From NCBI RefSeq assembly GCF_036241575.1, contig NZ_CP108455.1:3158001-3222000 (forward strand): 64,000 nucleotides of DNA, written 5' to 3'. The notes under the pieces are model-generated. The model was not told the DNA's origin and did not search any database. It saw only the letters and a program-made list of their open reading frames with translations. The position numbers and the translations under genes are program-made. Positions 1 to 7,947 of this stretch are shown here, one piece after another (the stretch's first letter is position 1; every line of letters begins with the position of its first letter). Origin of the DNA: Streptomyces sp. NBC_01267. GTDB taxonomy: Bacteria; Actinomycetota; Actinomycetes; Streptomycetales; Streptomycetaceae.

Positions 1-175
1 CCCTGGCGTACCGGCGCTCCATTCCCGCCCGTCCGGACAGGAGCCGGATGGCAGTGCTGAAGCGTTCCGTCGGACGAGCCTCGTTCAACTCGTCCTGCCT
101 GCGGAGCCACATCGGCACCAAGTAGGCGGCCCAGGCCCCGACGATGACTGCGTAGATGAGGCCACTACTGCTCAC
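1..175 (-). CDS. sepX: SepX (GlpR-type) cell-division membrane protein, 5' part only
   Basis: The gene runs off the left edge, so only the first 58 codons are visible. The peptide begins VSSSGLIYAVIVGAWAAY, a single N-terminal membrane helix (about residues 5-23), followed by VPMWLRRQDELNEARP and a basic stretch. This N-terminus is the hallmark of SepX of Streptomyces, which corresponds to GlpR of Corynebacterium. SepX is a membrane protein that acts at cross-walls and sporulation septa. The start is the GTG at 175; another in-frame GTG lies two codons upstream at 181, and neither has a strong ribosome site. It is the last gene of the galU-moeA/glp-moaC-mog-rimJ set read on this strand. Identification comes from recall of the N-terminus; the rest of the protein lies outside the window. 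Confidence 0.85.
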   Translation of the reverse strand, partial: MSSSGLIYAVIVGAWAAYLVPMWLRRQDELNEARPTERFSTAIRLLSGRAGMERRYAR

Positions 176-351
176 CCTCACACCGTAGAGGGGTGCACGT
201 GGGGCCATCTGCCAATTGGCCCGGTGTGTCGCACGATCCGGCTGATATCTCGAACTTTTTTTATGATTGTTCGGATCAACAGTCATCGATTGTGGGCGTG
301 TTCACATCCGAAGACTGGTCATTCGCGATCGCTTTCGAACACTTATTTCAT

Positions 352-963
352 TTACGGGATGTTCCTGGCTGTTCCCGGGTGGGCCCGACGCCACCGGTTG
401 AGCAGCCCGTCAGGCACTTCTTCCGCGGTCAGCGCGAAGACCAGATGGTCCCGCCAGCCGCCGTCGATGTGCAGATAGCGCGGACGCATCCCTTCCGCAC
501 GGAATCCCAGTTTCTCCACGACGCGGCGGCTGGGCCCGTTCTCCGGACGGATACAGACCTCGATGCGGTGCATACCGACCTGCCGGAAACAGTGGTCGAC
601 GGCGAGAGCGACCGCGGTCGGCATGACGCCGCGTCCCGCGACCTCCCGGTCGACCCAGTACCCGACATGGCCCGAGCACATCGAGCCCCAGGTGATCCCG
701 GCGACCGTCAACTGCCCGACCAGCCGGCCCTGGTACTCGATCACGAAGGGCAGCATCCGGCCCGCGTGGGCCTCCGCGCGCAGATGGCGGACCATCTGGC
801 GGTAGGTGGGGCGCTGGGCCACCGGGCCGCCGGGGGCCGGCGGCGGAACGGTCGCCTCCCAGGGGCGCAGCCACTCGCGGTTGCGCCGGTTGACCTCGCG
901 CCAGATCTTCTGGTCCCGCAGTTTGATGGGGCGGAGAACGACGGGGCCTTCCGCCAGTTCCAC
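352..963 (-). CDS. GNAT N-acetyltransferase, RimJ/RimL-like
   Basis: A protein of about 203 residues with the Acetyltransf_3 layout of ribosomal-protein and small-molecule N-acetyltransferases. PVVLRPIKLRD is the first strand; VDREVAGRGVMPTAVALA contains the acetyl-CoA pyrophosphate loop (R/Q-x-x-G-x-G/A type); GPSRRVVEKLGFRAEG is the typical C-terminal helix and strand. The start is uncertain. I use GTG at 963, but a CTG at 984 overlaps the mog stop codon as CTGA with GGAG six bases upstream, and would add seven residues. Related actinobacteria also keep a rimJ-like gene between the gephyrin-like gene and sepX/glpR, so its position here is conserved. The substrate cannot be read from the sequence. 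Confidence 0.85.
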   Translation of the reverse strand: MELAEGPVVLRPIKLRDQKIWREVNRRNREWLRPWEATVPPPAPGGPVAQRPTYRQMVRHLRAEAHAGRMLPFVIEYQGRLVGQLTVAGITWGSMCSGHVGYWVDREVAGRGVMPTAVALAVDHCFRQVGMHRIEVCIRPENGPSRRVVEKLGFRAEGMRPRYLHIDGGWRDHLVFALTAEEVPDGLLNRWRRAHPGTARNIP

Positions 964-980
964 GGGCCACGGTGAGAGGT

Positions 981-1511
981 TCAGCTCATGCTCCCGGAGG
1001 TCCTCCCGGACTGCGTCCGGGGGCTGGGTCCGGGGTGGTCGCCGCCCCGGATCTGGTCGACGGCGTGGACCAACAGCCGCCCCAGTACGGCCAGTCCGTC
1101 GCGCACCCCTCCGGTGGAGCCGGGGAGGTTGACGATCAGCGTGGTGCCCGCCAGCCCCGCGACGCCGCGTGAGAGCGCGGCCGTCGGGACCCCGGCCAGC
1201 CCCTCGGCCCGGATCGCCTCCGCGATGCCGGGGATCTCGCGGTCGAGGACGCGGCGGGTCGCCTCGGGGGTGCGGTCGGTGGGCGAGATGCCCGTACCGC
1301 CGGTGGTGACGACGACGTCGTACCCGGCCTCGACACCGTCGCGCAGGGCCTGTTCGACCGGATCCCCGTCGGGGACGACCCGCGGACCTTCGACGGTGAA
1401 GCCCAGTTCGGTGAGCGCGGCGGCGATCAGGGGGCCGCCGCGGTCCGCGTAGACACCGGCGGAGGCGCGGTTCGACGCCGTCACCACGAGGGCGGTGTAC
1501 GGCGCGGTCAT
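981..1511 (-). CDS. mog: Molybdopterin adenylyltransferase family protein (MogA/MoaB)
   Basis: A 176-residue MoCF/MogA-fold protein. Family members adenylylate molybdopterin before metal insertion by MoeA. Visible landmarks are the N-terminal strand ALVVTASNRASAGVYADRGG, the central VVTTGGTGISPTDRTPEA loop that binds the pterin/nucleotide, and NLPGSTGGVRDGL near the C-terminus. The length is normal for the family. Its ATG overlaps the moaC stop as ATGA (1508-1511), so translation is probably coupled to moaC, and its stop is within a few bases of the rimJ-like start. Some MoaB proteins are inactive paralogues, so the activity is inferred from the intact motifs and the neighbouring moaC and moeA genes. 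Confidence 0.93.
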   Translation of the reverse strand: MTAPYTALVVTASNRASAGVYADRGGPLIAAALTELGFTVEGPRVVPDGDPVEQALRDGVEAGYDVVVTTGGTGISPTDRTPEATRRVLDREIPGIAEAIRAEGLAGVPTAALSRGVAGLAGTTLIVNLPGSTGGVRDGLAVLGRLLVHAVDQIRGGDHPGPSPRTQSGRTSGSMS

Positions 1512-2008
1512 GCGTCGGGGCCCGTCGGCGCGGACCGGTGGTAGTCGCCGGACTTGCCACCGGACTTCGCCTCGACGCGGACATCGGTGATGACCGCGCC
1601 CTTGTCGACCGCCTTCACCATGTCGATCACGGTGAGCCCGGCGACCGCGACGGCCGTCAGCGCCTCCATCTCGACACCCGTACGGTCCGTGGTCCGCACC
1701 GTCGCGGTGATCTCGACCGCGTCGTCGGCCACCGCCAGGTCCAGGGTGACCCCGGAGACCGCCAACGGGTGGCAGAGGGGGATCAGATCCGGGGTGCGTT
1801 TGGCGCCCATGATGCCCGCGATACGGGCGGTGGCGAGGGCATCGCCCTTGGGGACGCCCTCCCCCCGCAGCAGTTCGACGACGCGCGGCGAGACGAGGAC
1901 CCGTCCGCTCGCGGTCGCGGTGCGCGCGGTGACGTCCTTCTCCGAGACGTCGACCATGCGGGCCGCGCCCACCTCGTCGATGTGGGTGAGCCCTTGCTGC
2001 GTACTCAT
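1508..2008 (-). CDS. moaC: Cyclic pyranopterin monophosphate synthase MoaC
   Basis: A 166-residue MoaC, the enzyme that rearranges 3',8-cyclo-GTP to cyclic pyranopterin monophosphate in molybdenum cofactor synthesis. The family signature is complete: MVDVSEKDVTARTA near the N-terminus, GAKRTPDLIPLCHPL in the active site, GVEMEALTAVAVA and IDMVKAVDKG followed by the VEAKSGGKSG tail carrying the catalytic lysine. The ATG at 2008 (MSTQQGLTHID) is chosen because it matches the usual family start and has GGGAG ten bases upstream. An in-frame GTG at 2047 would add 13 residues with no ribosome site. It lies 60 bases downstream of moeA/glp on the same strand. The partner MoaA is not in the window. 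Confidence 0.95.
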   Translation of the reverse strand: MSTQQGLTHIDEVGAARMVDVSEKDVTARTATASGRVLVSPRVVELLRGEGVPKGDALATARIAGIMGAKRTPDLIPLCHPLAVSGVTLDLAVADDAVEITATVRTTDRTGVEMEALTAVAVAGLTVIDMVKAVDKGAVITDVRVEAKSGGKSGDYHRSAPTGPDA

Positions 2009-2068
2009 TGCTGTGGCGCTCCCGGTCAGGCCTGTGTGGTCAGACACGGTACCGCCACAGCGCCGCGT

Positions 2069-3391
2069 TCAGCCCAGGAGGACCACTTCGAGCTCCGCGC
2101 CGGGCTCGGCCCCGGTGTCGTCCTCGGGGATGACGATCAGGCAGTCGGCGTGCGCGAGGGCCGCGACCAGGTGGGATCCGGCCCCGCCGACCGGGGTGAC
2201 GGTGGCCGGGGCGGTCTCGGTGGCCGGGGTGTACCTGCCGCGCAGGAACTGGCGCCGTCCGGCCGGTGAGGTGAGCGCCTTGTCGGCCTCCAGCGTGGCG
2301 CGGACCGTCGGGCGGCGGACGTCCTTCAGCCCCATCAGGGCCCGGATCGCCGGGCGCACGAACAGCTCGAACGACACATAGCTGGAGACCGGGTTGCCGG
2401 GGAGCGCGAGCAGCGGGGTGTGCTCGGGTCCGATCGTGCCGAAGCCCTGCGGTTTGCCCGGCTGCATCGCGAGCTTGCGGAAGTCGACACCGCCGCTCAC
2501 GTCGTCCTCGCCCCCCGTGCCGACGGAGGAGAGCGCCTCCTTGACGACGTCGTACGCGCCGACGCTGACCCCGCCGGTGGTGACCAGGAGGTCGGCCCGG
2601 ATCAACTGGTCCTCGACGGCGGCGCGCAGCGTCTCCGCGTCGTCGGCGACCGCGCCGACCCGGTACGAGATGGCGCCCGCGTCCCGCGCGGCGGCGGTCA
2701 GGGCGAAGCTGTTGGAGTCGTAGATCTGGCCGTCGGCGAGCACCTCGCCCGGCTGGATCAGCTCGCTGCCGGTCGACATCACGACGACGCGGGGACGCGG
2801 GTGGACCTTGGCGGTGCCCCGGCCGATCGCGGCGAGCAGCCCGATCTGCGGCGGGCCGAGCACCGTACCGGCTTCGAGTGCGGGGTCACCGGGGCGGACG
2901 TCGCTGCCGCGCGCGCGGATGTGCGCACCGGCCTCGGCGGGGCGGTGCACCCGGACCTCACCGCTCGCGTCCTCGGGTGCGCCGCTCGCGGCGCGCATGG
3001 TGGTGGCCGCGCCCCCGCCCGTACCGCCGTCGGTCCACTCGACCGGGACGACGGCTTCCGCGCCGGGCGGCAGCGGGGCGCCGGTCATGATGCGGGCAGC
3101 TTCCCCCGGTCCCACGGTGGGCAGTTCACCCGCGCCCGCCGCCACGTCCCCGACCACGGTGAGGACGGCGGGGAACTCCTCGCTCGCGCCCTGCACGTCG
3201 GCCGTGCGGACCGCGTACCCGTCCATCGAGCTGTTGTCGAAGGGTGGCAGCCAGATCTCCACCGTGACGTCCTCGACGAGGACGCAGCCCTGGGCGTCGG
3301 GCAGTTGCAACTCGATCGGTTCGAGTGGGCGGACCGTGCCGAGGATGTCGTCCAGGTGCTCGTCCACCGACCAGATCGGGCTGTTGCTCAC
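2069..3391 (-). CDS. glp: MoeA-family molybdotransferase, probable gephyrin-like Glp
   Basis: A 440-residue MoeA/gephyrin-E protein. Domains in order: MoeA N-terminal and linker regions (about 1-185, with PFDNSSMDGYAVR and MTGAPLPPGAEAVVPVE), the MoCF molybdopterin-binding domain (about 186-345, with STGSELIQPGE, IYDSNSF and VTTGGVSVGAYD) and a C-terminal domain IV (about 350-440). Classical MoeA inserts molybdate into adenylylated molybdopterin. The gene order galU, this gene, rimJ-like, glpR/sepX matches that reported for Corynebacterium, where the MoeA-like Glp binds FtsZ and the membrane receptor GlpR. A divisome role for this copy is therefore plausible, perhaps beside Moco synthesis, since moaC and mog are inserted in the same operon. 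It follows galU by only 3 bases. Confidence 0.88.
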   Translation of the reverse strand: MSNSPIWSVDEHLDDILGTVRPLEPIELQLPDAQGCVLVEDVTVEIWLPPFDNSSMDGYAVRTADVQGASEEFPAVLTVVGDVAAGAGELPTVGPGEAARIMTGAPLPPGAEAVVPVEWTDGGTGGGAATTMRAASGAPEDASGEVRVHRPAEAGAHIRARGSDVRPGDPALEAGTVLGPPQIGLLAAIGRGTAKVHPRPRVVVMSTGSELIQPGEVLADGQIYDSNSFALTAAARDAGAISYRVGAVADDAETLRAAVEDQLIRADLLVTTGGVSVGAYDVVKEALSSVGTGGEDDVSGGVDFRKLAMQPGKPQGFGTIGPEHTPLLALPGNPVSSYVSFELFVRPAIRALMGLKDVRRPTVRATLEADKALTSPAGRRQFLRGRYTPATETAPATVTPVGGAGSHLVAALAHADCLIVIPEDDTGAEPGAELEVVLLG

Positions 3392-3394
3392 GTG

Positions 3395-4297
3395 CTACAT
3401 CTCCTCGGTGACATAACGGCGAAGCCAGGCCTTGAAGTCGGGGCCCAGGTCATCACGTTCGCACGCGAGTCTGACAATGGCACGCAGATAGTCGCCGCGG
3501 TCGCCGGTGTCATAGCGGCGGCCCTTGAAGACGACGCCGTGCACCGGGCCGCCGACCTTCTCGTCGTGGGCCAGCAGCTGGAGGGCGTCCGTGAGCTGGA
3601 TCTCGTTGCCGCGGCCGGGCTCGGTCCGGCGCAGTATCTCGAAGATCGCCGGGTCCAGGACGTAGCGGCCGATGATCGCCAGGTTGCTCGGGGCGTCGGC
3701 CACGGCGGGCTTCTCGACCAGGTCCGTGATCTTCACCACGTCGGACTCCCCGGCGGGTTCCACCGCCGCACAGCCGTAGAGATGGATCTGGCTCGGCTCG
3801 ACCTCCATGAGCGCGATGACGCTGCCGCCGTGCCGTTCCTGGATCTCCACCATGCGCGCGAGCAGCGGGTCGCGCGGGTCGATCAGGTCGTCGCCGAGGA
3901 GGACGGCGAACGGCTGGTCACCGACGTGCGGAGCGGCGCACAGCACCGCGTGGCCCAGGCCCCTGGGGTCGCCCTGGCGGACGTAGTGCATGGTCGCCAG
4001 GTCGCTGGACTCCTGCACCCGGGCGAGCTTCTCGGCGTCGCCCTTGCGGGTGAGCGCGGACTCCAGCTCGTAGTTGCGGTCGAAGTGATCTTCCAGCGGG
4101 CGCTTGTTGCGGCCGGTGATCATGAGTACGTCGGAGAGTCCGGCCGCGACCGCTTCCTCGACGACGTACTGGATGGCCGGCTTGTCGACGACAGGCAGCA
4201 TCTCTTTCGGAGTGGCCTTGGTGGCCGGCAGGAACCGGGTGCCGAGGCCTGCTGCCGGAATGACAGCCTTGCTGATCCTGGGGCGCGACTGAGTCAT
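3395..4297 (-). CDS. galU: UTP-glucose-1-phosphate uridylyltransferase
   Basis: A 300-residue GalU, which makes UDP-glucose from UTP and glucose 1-phosphate for cell-envelope and storage glycans. The nucleotide-binding signature AVIPAAGLGTRFLPATKATPK is at the N-terminus, followed by PKEMLPVVDKPAIQYVVEEA, LGDDLID in the metal-binding region and NEIQLTDALQLL near the C-terminus. The start is taken at ATG 4297 (MTQSRPRISKAV), the usual actinobacterial start; an in-frame ATG at 4309 adds four residues. It is the first gene of the minus-strand moeA/glp-moaC-mog-rimJ-sepX operon and is divergent from the 5-formyl-THF cyclo-ligase gene. Confidence 0.95.
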   Translation of the reverse strand: MTQSRPRISKAVIPAAGLGTRFLPATKATPKEMLPVVDKPAIQYVVEEAVAAGLSDVLMITGRNKRPLEDHFDRNYELESALTRKGDAEKLARVQESSDLATMHYVRQGDPRGLGHAVLCAAPHVGDQPFAVLLGDDLIDPRDPLLARMVEIQERHGGSVIALMEVEPSQIHLYGCAAVEPAGESDVVKITDLVEKPAVADAPSNLAIIGRYVLDPAIFEILRRTEPGRGNEIQLTDALQLLAHDEKVGGPVHGVVFKGRRYDTGDRGDYLRAIVRLACERDDLGPDFKAWLRRYVTEEM

Positions 4298-4390
4298 GGG
4301 AAGCACCATATCCGGTGACTCGGGGCGGAAGATGATGCTCCGGTTAATAGATCCTCATATTTGAGGTTACGAGAGGATTGCGCGCTTCCC

Positions 4391-4984
4391 ATGATCACCG
4401 AAAAACCGGACAAAGCAACCCTGCGCCGCCAACTGCTCGCCGCAAGAGCGCTCTTGACCAGTAACGACGCAGAATCGGCCGCCGCGGTTCTCGCCGAGCG
4501 GGCCCTCACCCTTCCCGAGCTGGCGCGGGCCGGGACGGTCGCCGCGTACGTCTCGGTGGGGAAGGAGCCCGGCACCCGCGTCCTGCTGGACGCGCTCCGC
4601 GCGCGGGGGGTCCGGGTGCTGCTCCCGGTGCTGCTCCCCGACAACGACCTCGACTGGGGTACGTACGAGGGCGCGGGCTCACTGGAACGCGCCGGGCGCG
4701 GGCTTCTCGAACCGGGCGGCGGGCGGCTCGGCGTACGCGCGGTGCTCGACGCCGACACCGTGCTGCTGCCCGGACTGGCCGTCGACGGGCGGGGGATGCG
4801 GCTGGGGCGTGGCGGCGGCAGTTACGACCGGGTGCTCGCCCGGCTCGCGCGCGAGGGCGCCGACCCCGCCCTGGTGGTGCTCCTCTACGCGAACGAGGTG
4901 GTCGCCCGGGTCCCGGAGGAACCGCACGACCACCCCGTTCACGCGGTGGTGACGCCCGGAGGCGTCCAGCACTTCACCGGGTGA
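4391..4984 (+). CDS. 5-formyltetrahydrofolate cyclo-ligase
   Basis: A 197-residue member of the 5-FTHF cyclo-ligase (MTHFS) family, which uses ATP to turn 5-formyl-THF into 5,10-methenyl-THF. The N-terminal helix KATLRRQLLAARALL supplies the basic ATP/folate contacts; VSVGKEPGTR and the C-terminal signature MRLGRGGGSYDRVLARL (nucleotide-binding G-x-G-x-G-Y-D type) are intact. I choose ATG 4391 (MITEKPDK). A TTG at 4361 in the same frame would add ten residues that do not look like the family. It is divergent from galU and ends four bases before the convergent penicillin-acylase gene stop. Confidence 0.93.
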   Translation: MITEKPDKATLRRQLLAARALLTSNDAESAAAVLAERALTLPELARAGTVAAYVSVGKEPGTRVLLDALRARGVRVLLPVLLPDNDLDWGTYEGAGSLERAGRGLLEPGGGRLGVRAVLDADTVLLPGLAVDGRGMRLGRGGGSYDRVLARLAREGADPALVVLLYANEVVARVPEEPHDHPVHAVVTPGGVQHFTG

Positions 4985-4987
4985 GCG

Positions 4988-7732
4988 TCACGGCTTCAGC
5001 ACCAGGTGGTCGACCGTGCCGTGGTCGACGGCGCTCTTGCTGAACGACCACGTGAGCAGGTCGCCGTTGGCCCACATGTCCGTCTGGTCGGTGTAGTGCG
5101 CGCTGTACGCGTGCCCCGACGCCCCGGTCAGGTTGATCCACTGCGACTTGTCGAGATCCTTGAGGTTCACGACCATCCGCATCGACGGGACCCACACGAC
5201 GCCGTAACCGCCCGCCGCGTTCCAGCCGGTGGCGTCGACGGCCGCCTCGCCGCCGCCCAGGTTCCACGGGCCGCGGTTGAGCATCCACTTGAGGACGCCG
5301 GGGCCGTCGGTGCCGAGGGTCTGGTTCTTCAGGGTCAGCTGGTGCAGCCGGCCCCAGTTCCAGGTGTCCATGTCCTTGCCGAGCTTGGCCGTCAGCTCCC
5401 AGCGGGCGTCCTTCATGGCGCGCCCGAACAGCTCGTCACGGTTGTGCGTGGCGGCGTCCAGCCGGGTCTGCGGCGTCTTCCACCAGTCGCTGTCCGGCTT
5501 GTTCAGCAGGTTGCGCACGACCTCGTACCACCGGTCGCCGCCGTCCGGCTGGGCCGAGTCGGCGGAGCGCTGGCCGCACTCCCGCACCAGCTTCTTCTGC
5601 TCGTCGGCCGGGCCCGAGGAGCTGTCGGCGGGCGGCACGTTGAGGCAGTCGCCCTCGGCCCGCAGCTCCTTGGGCAGCTTGTTGCCGAAGGCGAGCTTGA
5701 GGATGTTGCGCCAGACCGAGTTGAAGTACGCGGCTGCCGCCGAGTCCGGCTCCTGGGTGTAGTCCCAGCCTTCGAGGAGCTTCTGCGCCTGGCGGACATC
5801 CGGGTCCTTGACGTTCAGCTTCAGCAGCAGCGGCGTCAGCAGCTTGGCGATCTCGCTGCTGTTGTCGAGCTGCATCTTCTGCATGTCCTCGGTCGAGATC
5901 TTCCCGCCGTCCTTGATCTTCGACTCGATGAGATCGGTGATCCGCCGGCTGCGGGCGCCGTACCCCCAGTCCTCGGTCAGCAGGTAGGGGTACTTCTTCG
6001 CGTCGATCACGGCCTGGTTGGCGGTGACGATGTAGCCGCTCTTCGGGTCGTACTCGTACGGCAGCTTGTCGAAGGCGATGCTGCCCTTCCAGGCGTACTT
6101 GGAGTCCCAGCCCGGGGCGGGCATCGTGCCGTCGAACCCCTTGGCGCGGATCGGGATGGTGCCCGGCGCCTGGTAGCCGATGTGGCCCTTGGTGTCGGCG
6201 TAGATCAGGTTCTGCGAGGGGACCTCGAAGTCCTTGGCCGCCGCGCGGAAGGTCGTCCAGTCCTTGGCCTTGTCGAGCTCGAAGACCGCGTCCATGGAGT
6301 TGCCGGGCTGCAGCGCGGTCCACTTGAGGGCGACCGCGTAGCCGTTGCCGCGGTCCGGGGCCGCCGAGGCGACCGGGGCCTTCTGGCCGACCTTCGCCAG
6401 TTCGGTGTCCCGGTCCGAGACCAGCGGGCCGTTGTTCGTCTCGCGGACGGTGATCTGCCGCGACCTGCCGCCCGCGACCTTGATGGTCTCGTCGCGGGTG
6501 GTGAAGGGCTTCTCCTGGCCGTCGTAGAGATAGCCGGTGCTGCTGACCTTCTCCAGGTAGAGGTCGGTCACGTCGGCGCCGAGGTTGGTGAAGCCCCAGG
6601 CCACGTCCTGGTTGTGGCCGATGATCACGCCCGGCATGCCGGAGAAGGTGTAGCCCGCGACGTCGTAGCCGCACTTGCTGGAGACGGTCCGGCAGTGCAG
6701 GCCCATCTGGTACCAGAGCGAGGGCAGTTGCGGCGCCAGGTGCGGGTCGTTGGCGAGCAGCGGCTCGCCGGTGGTCGTGTACTTGCCGGAGACCACCCAG
6801 GAGTTGGAGCCGATGCCGCTGCCGCTCGGGCCGAGCAGCGCCGGGATCTCGTCCAGGGTGTCCGAGAGCGAGGAGAGCTGCGACTGCATGCCCTGGACCG
6901 CGTCACCCGCGGTGTTCGTCCCGTCGACGGAACCGGCCGGGTTCGCGTTCGGGTCGAACTTCCCGGTGACCGGGTCGATCCCGCCCTGCTGCACGATCGG
7001 CTTGTTCCTGCTGTACGGGTACGCCGGGTACAGGTCGTCGATCTGCTGGGTGTCGAGCCGCGAGGTCATCAGCGAACGGTCGATCTCGTCCTGCATGTTG
7101 CCGCGCAGGTCCCAGGCCATGGCCTTGAGCCAGGCCACCGAGTCGACGGGCGTCCACTTCTCGGGCTTGTAGTCGTTGGTGAGTCCGAGGGCGGCGTACT
7201 CGACGGAGATCTGCTTGCCGTCCTTGCCCTTCAGGTACTCGTTGACCCCTGCCGCGTACGCCTGCAGGTACTCCTTGGTCTTCGCCGACAGCTTGGTGTC
7301 GTACTCCTTCTGCGCGACGCGGCGCCAGCCGAGCGTCCGCAGGAAGGAGTCGGTCTTGACCTGTCCGGAGCCGAACATCTCGGAGAGACGGCCCGAGGTC
7401 ATGTGACGGCGTACGTCCATCTCCCAGAAGCGGTCCTGGGCCTGTACGAAGCCCTGCGCGCGGAAGAGGTCGTCGTCGGTGTCCGCGTAGATCTGCGGGA
7501 CGCCGTAGTTGTCGCGCTGCACGTCGACGTTCCCGGAGAGACCGGGCAGCTTTATCTCCCCGGTGGTCTGCGGGAGGGACGCCCGCACGGTGCTTACGCC
7601 CCAGTACGTCCCGTATCCGACACCCGCAACGAGCGCCAGGACCAGGACGATCACGAGCAGGCGGGCGCGACGCCCTTTCTTCTTGCGGGACTTCGTGCCG
7701 GAAGGGGCGGCGGAGATGGTGGCGGCGGGCAT
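4988..7732 (-). CDS. Penicillin acylase family protein, membrane-anchored or secreted Ntn hydrolase
   Basis: A 914-residue Ntn-hydrolase precursor of the penicillin amidase family (S45), which contains beta-lactam acylases and acyl-homoserine-lactone acylases. A basic stretch (KSRKKKGRRAR) precedes one hydrophobic helix at about residues 24-43, so the enzyme is exported or anchored. The alpha region holds DNYGVPQIYADTDDDLFRAQGF. The autoprocessing site is GIGSN|SWVVSGKYT, making Ser311 the new N-terminal nucleophile, followed by LANDPHL. Downstream are GWNAAGGYGVVWVPSMRM and GASGHAYSAHY, typical of the beta-chain C-terminus. Length is normal for a full precursor. The natural substrate is unknown; AHL quenching or peptide and lipid amide hydrolysis are both possible. 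It stands alone, convergent with the cyclo-ligase gene. Confidence 0.93.
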   Translation of the reverse strand: MPAATISAAPSGTKSRKKKGRRARLLVIVLVLALVAGVGYGTYWGVSTVRASLPQTTGEIKLPGLSGNVDVQRDNYGVPQIYADTDDDLFRAQGFVQAQDRFWEMDVRRHMTSGRLSEMFGSGQVKTDSFLRTLGWRRVAQKEYDTKLSAKTKEYLQAYAAGVNEYLKGKDGKQISVEYAALGLTNDYKPEKWTPVDSVAWLKAMAWDLRGNMQDEIDRSLMTSRLDTQQIDDLYPAYPYSRNKPIVQQGGIDPVTGKFDPNANPAGSVDGTNTAGDAVQGMQSQLSSLSDTLDEIPALLGPSGSGIGSNSWVVSGKYTTTGEPLLANDPHLAPQLPSLWYQMGLHCRTVSSKCGYDVAGYTFSGMPGVIIGHNQDVAWGFTNLGADVTDLYLEKVSSTGYLYDGQEKPFTTRDETIKVAGGRSRQITVRETNNGPLVSDRDTELAKVGQKAPVASAAPDRGNGYAVALKWTALQPGNSMDAVFELDKAKDWTTFRAAAKDFEVPSQNLIYADTKGHIGYQAPGTIPIRAKGFDGTMPAPGWDSKYAWKGSIAFDKLPYEYDPKSGYIVTANQAVIDAKKYPYLLTEDWGYGARSRRITDLIESKIKDGGKISTEDMQKMQLDNSSEIAKLLTPLLLKLNVKDPDVRQAQKLLEGWDYTQEPDSAAAAYFNSVWRNILKLAFGNKLPKELRAEGDCLNVPPADSSSGPADEQKKLVRECGQRSADSAQPDGGDRWYEVVRNLLNKPDSDWWKTPQTRLDAATHNRDELFGRAMKDARWELTAKLGKDMDTWNWGRLHQLTLKNQTLGTDGPGVLKWMLNRGPWNLGGGEAAVDATGWNAAGGYGVVWVPSMRMVVNLKDLDKSQWINLTGASGHAYSAHYTDQTDMWANGDLLTWSFSKSAVDHGTVDHLVLKP

Positions 7733-7947
7733 CGCTGTCCTTCGAGGGGCAGGGTGGTCCTGAGTGCTGGAGCAACCATAGGCGCAGCGCCGCCGCGGTC
7801 AGGACGCGGTATCCCCACCGGGTTCGCCAACGGCTTCACAGCCAGGCCCACAGCCGGGTTCGCACAACCACGCGAAGCGTCAAGGAAACGTCAAGGATTA
7901 GGTAGGGTAACGAAGTACCTGCAGGCGTACGAGGGAAGGAACGGCCA

